DNA from: an uncultured Selenomonadaceae bacterium
GTDB taxonomy: Bacteria > Bacillota > Negativicutes > Selenomonadales > Selenomonadaceae
Assembly: GCA_905236595.1 (NCBI GenBank)
Contig: CAJORE010000232.1
Coordinates: forward strand, 1-8,153
Direction of reading: 5' to 3'
DNA length: 8,153 bases
In this document: piece by piece, positions 7,298 to 8,153 of the stretch
Layout: each line of letters begins with the position of its first letter
Numbering within the stretch: position 1 is the first letter of the stretch
Position numbers and translations under genes: made by a program
The notes under the pieces: model-generated
Databases searched by the model: none
The model's input: only the letters and a program-made list of their open reading frames with translations
What the model was told of the DNA's origin: nothing

Positions 7298-7449
7298 AGG
7301 GGGTATTTCTCCTAAGCGGAAACGCCAAAACATTTATATGACGCCGTGTGCTTTCGGCGCAACAAAAAAAATTCGGCAATCTCCCGCAAACAAAACCTGA
7401 TTTTGCAAAAATTTACGGCCAAGGACAACAGAAAAGCGACCTCTACGCC
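7298..7449 (-). other. Leader (5' UTR) of the lpxB operon, about 150 nt
   Basis: From the predicted transcription start near 7449 to the lpxB TTG there is no coding sequence I can support. Read as RNA it holds CAAAA/TTTTG complementary arms (about 7391-7405), a weak CGG/CCG stem followed by eight U (7364-7371), and a better 5-bp CGCCG/CGGCG hairpin (arms 7355-7359 and 7342-7346) before the ribosome site. The weak stem plus U-run looks a little like an attenuator, but the stem is only about 3-5 bp. I do not recognise a known riboswitch class. Confidence 0.4.
7309..7313 (-). promoter_or_regulatory. Shine-Dalgarno AGGAG deciding the TTG start of lpxB
   Basis: AGGAG lies inside the codons of the alternative upstream ATG reading (7333) and 11 nt ahead of the TTG at 7297. 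The upstream ATG has no comparable element before it. With the family-typical N-terminus beginning at the TTG, this supports TTG initiation; the long spacing plus rare start codon suggests modest translation. Confidence 0.6.
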
Positions 7450-7455
7450 GCGTAA

Positions 7456-7484
7456 ATTATAACAAACGCCGCCGCATTTGTAAA
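7456..7484 (-). promoter_or_regulatory. Sigma-A type promoter for the lpxB operon, with extended -10
   Basis: On the minus strand TTTACA (7479-7484, 5 of 6 to TTGACA) and TATAAT (7456-7461, 6 of 6) are separated by exactly 17 bp, with TG one base before the -10 (TGTTATAAT, extended -10). This is close to the ideal housekeeping promoter. Transcription should start near 7449 and run through lpxB, msbA, kdtA-lpxK, yrbL, kdsB and kdsA. The -35 box falls in the loop of the terminator hairpin and the spacer contains its downstream arm. Confidence 0.82.
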
Positions 7485-7502
7485 GAAAATGCGGCGGCGT
7501 TT
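7464..7502 (-). terminator. Intrinsic terminator after the sigma-like gene (stem may work in both directions)
   Basis: The arms AAACGCCGCCGCATTT (7464-7479) and AAATGCGGCGGCGTTT (7487-7502) form a perfect 16-bp stem with a 7-nt loop. On the minus strand the GC core is followed by TTTGTTATAATTT; on the plus strand by TTTTAA. It stands 51 bp past the stop of the sigma-like gene, the expected place to end that transcript. A second, weaker imperfect hairpin (TTAAGG/CCTTAA outer arms, 7502-7543) lies between it and the stop codon. Confidence 0.85.
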
Positions 7503-7553
7503 TAAGGTTTGGCGCTTGTCGGCGCTTTTGCGGCAAGCCTTAACCCGATATGA

Positions 7554-8066
7554 CTATATGAGCAAGGCTGATTTTATTTTTGCTTTCAAACGTAATTTTG
7601 TCTTACTGACTGCTTGCTGGGAACGGTTCACCATTCCGGCTATCTCCCGTTCCTTGTAACCTTCGTACAACAGCTTTGCTACTTTCCGTTCCATGTCTGT
7701 CAAGTTTGAACAATCAATAAGGAGCGATGATTTCGCCGGTGCGCTCTCGTTTGCGGCATACTCAAGCGGCAACTCGCCGCCGCCTTTATCTTTTCTCAGC
7801 AAATCTTTCACCGCGCCGATAACGCGCAATTTGGCGTAAGCGGCAAAACTTGCGCACCGTCCTTCGTCAAAATCCACGACGCAACGCCAAAATGCCAACT
7901 GCGCCGTCCCCAGCGCATCATCGTAAAGCTCGTAACGGAACCTTTTGTTGACGATTCCCGCCGCGTGCTTAATGAGCGGCATATAAGCCTCCACCAACTC
8001 CGTCGCCGCCGCCTCGTCGCCCGCTTTGGCGGCAATGATTTTCGCTCTTTCTTCGTCGATTGTCAT
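7554..8066 (-). CDS. Small sigma-70 family RNA polymerase sigma factor
   Basis: The 170-residue protein has the two-domain plan of a minimal sigma factor. The region 2-like part is about 18-92, with LVEAYMPLIKHAAGIV (24-39), YDDALGTAQLAFWRCVVDFD (48-67) and FAAYAKLRVIGAVKDLLRK (74-92), the last being the core-binding/-10 recognition helix pattern. A short Gly/Glu/Ala/Ser-rich linker without region 3 is followed by a region 4-like helix-turn-helix at about 122-165 (LTDMERKVAKLLYEGYKERE, then IAGMVNRSQQAVSKTKLRLK). Start: a frame open to a TTG at 8105 exists, but the ATG at 8066 has GGGAGG 5 nt upstream, the strongest ribosome site in the window. No anti-sigma gene is next to it on the visible side. 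Its own terminator and the new promoter downstream imply it is a separate unit from the LPS operon. Which genes it directs is unknown; it could also be a sigma-like regulator. Confidence 0.85.
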   Translation of the reverse strand: MTIDEERAKIIAAKAGDEAAATELVEAYMPLIKHAAGIVNKRFRYELYDDALGTAQLAFWRCVVDFDEGRCASFAAYAKLRVIGAVKDLLRKDKGGGELPLEYAANESAPAKSSLLIDCSNLTDMERKVAKLLYEGYKEREIAGMVNRSQQAVSKTKLRLKAKIKSALLI

Positions 8067-8071
8067 AATGT

Positions 8072-8077
8072 CCTCCC
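8072..8077 (-). promoter_or_regulatory. Strong Shine-Dalgarno GGGAGG fixing the sigma-like gene start
   Basis: GGGAGG stands 5 nt before the ATG at 8066. It falls inside the coding sequence of the longer TTG-initiated reading (from 8105), which has no comparable site and adds 13 residues ahead of the conserved region. Confidence 0.8.
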
Positions 8078-8153
8078 GTCTTACGGCTGTTTGCCGCACC
8101 GACAACGCCGCGTCGCTACGATAATTTTAAGCAACGCGCCCGGTTCATAAATG

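Noticed and set aside
7333..7338. Second promoter close to lpxB using TATAAA
   Set aside because: The best -35 candidate (TTGCGC, 18 bp away) matches only the first three bases; much weaker than the promoter at 7456-7484.
7364..7390. Intrinsic terminator or attenuator in the lpxB leader (stem plus U8)
   Set aside because: The stem is only about 3 GC pairs plus two A-U pairs with a bulge, too weak to call a terminator; kept only as part of the leader observation.
8067..8153. Promoter for the sigma-like gene, including an ECF-type GAAC/CGT pair
   Set aside because: TAAAAT and GAACC/CGTA elements are present, but spacings are wrong (about 21 bp for the ECF-like pair) and no matching -35 was found; the promoter may lie outside the window.

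Overview
The window carries one strand of genes only: everything I can support is on the minus strand. It is mainly a Kdo–lipid A (inner lipopolysaccharide) operon. Read in the direction of transcription, from high to low coordinates, it holds a small sigma-70-type regulator, then lpxB, an msbA-type ABC exporter, a single gene fusing the Kdo transferase (WaaA/KdtA) to the lipid A 4'-kinase (LpxK), a YrbL-family kinase-like gene, kdsB, and the first 94 codons of kdsA, which runs off the left edge.

Organism: the genes specify a diderm cell making LPS. The gene order, the KdtA–LpxK fusion, the strong Firmicutes-like Shine-Dalgarno sequences (GGGAGG, GAGGAA, AAAGGAG) and a near-consensus sigma-A promoter suggest a Negativicutes member (LPS-bearing Firmicutes of the Selenomonas/Veillonella type). 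This is inference from style and gene content. No rRNA or marker tree is available here.

Layout: 8067-8153 is upstream of the sigma-like gene, with no clear promoter. The sigma-like gene (7554-8066) ends before a non-coding stretch (7298-7553). That stretch contains a perfect 16-bp terminator hairpin whose loop and 3' arm also hold an excellent promoter (TTTACA, 17 bp, TGTTATAAT) reading into lpxB. A leader of about 150 nt follows, and lpxB most likely starts at a TTG codon. lpxB, msbA, kdtA-lpxK and yrbL are separated by only 20-41 bp, the msbA/kdtA-lpxK gap being almost entirely one hairpin. A 117-bp gap with another hairpin precedes kdsB, and kdsA follows after 39 bp. No mobile element, CRISPR array, tRNA or rRNA was seen.

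How the genes work together: LpxB makes the lipid A disaccharide, the LpxK half phosphorylates it at the 4' position, and the KdtA half adds Kdo. Kdo is made by KdsA and activated to CMP-Kdo by KdsB, and MsbA flips the finished core-lipid A across the inner membrane. YrbL is the one member without an established job. The most distinctive points are the two-enzyme fusion, the kinase-like YrbL with a degenerate catalytic loop inside this operon, and the promoter nested in a terminator.
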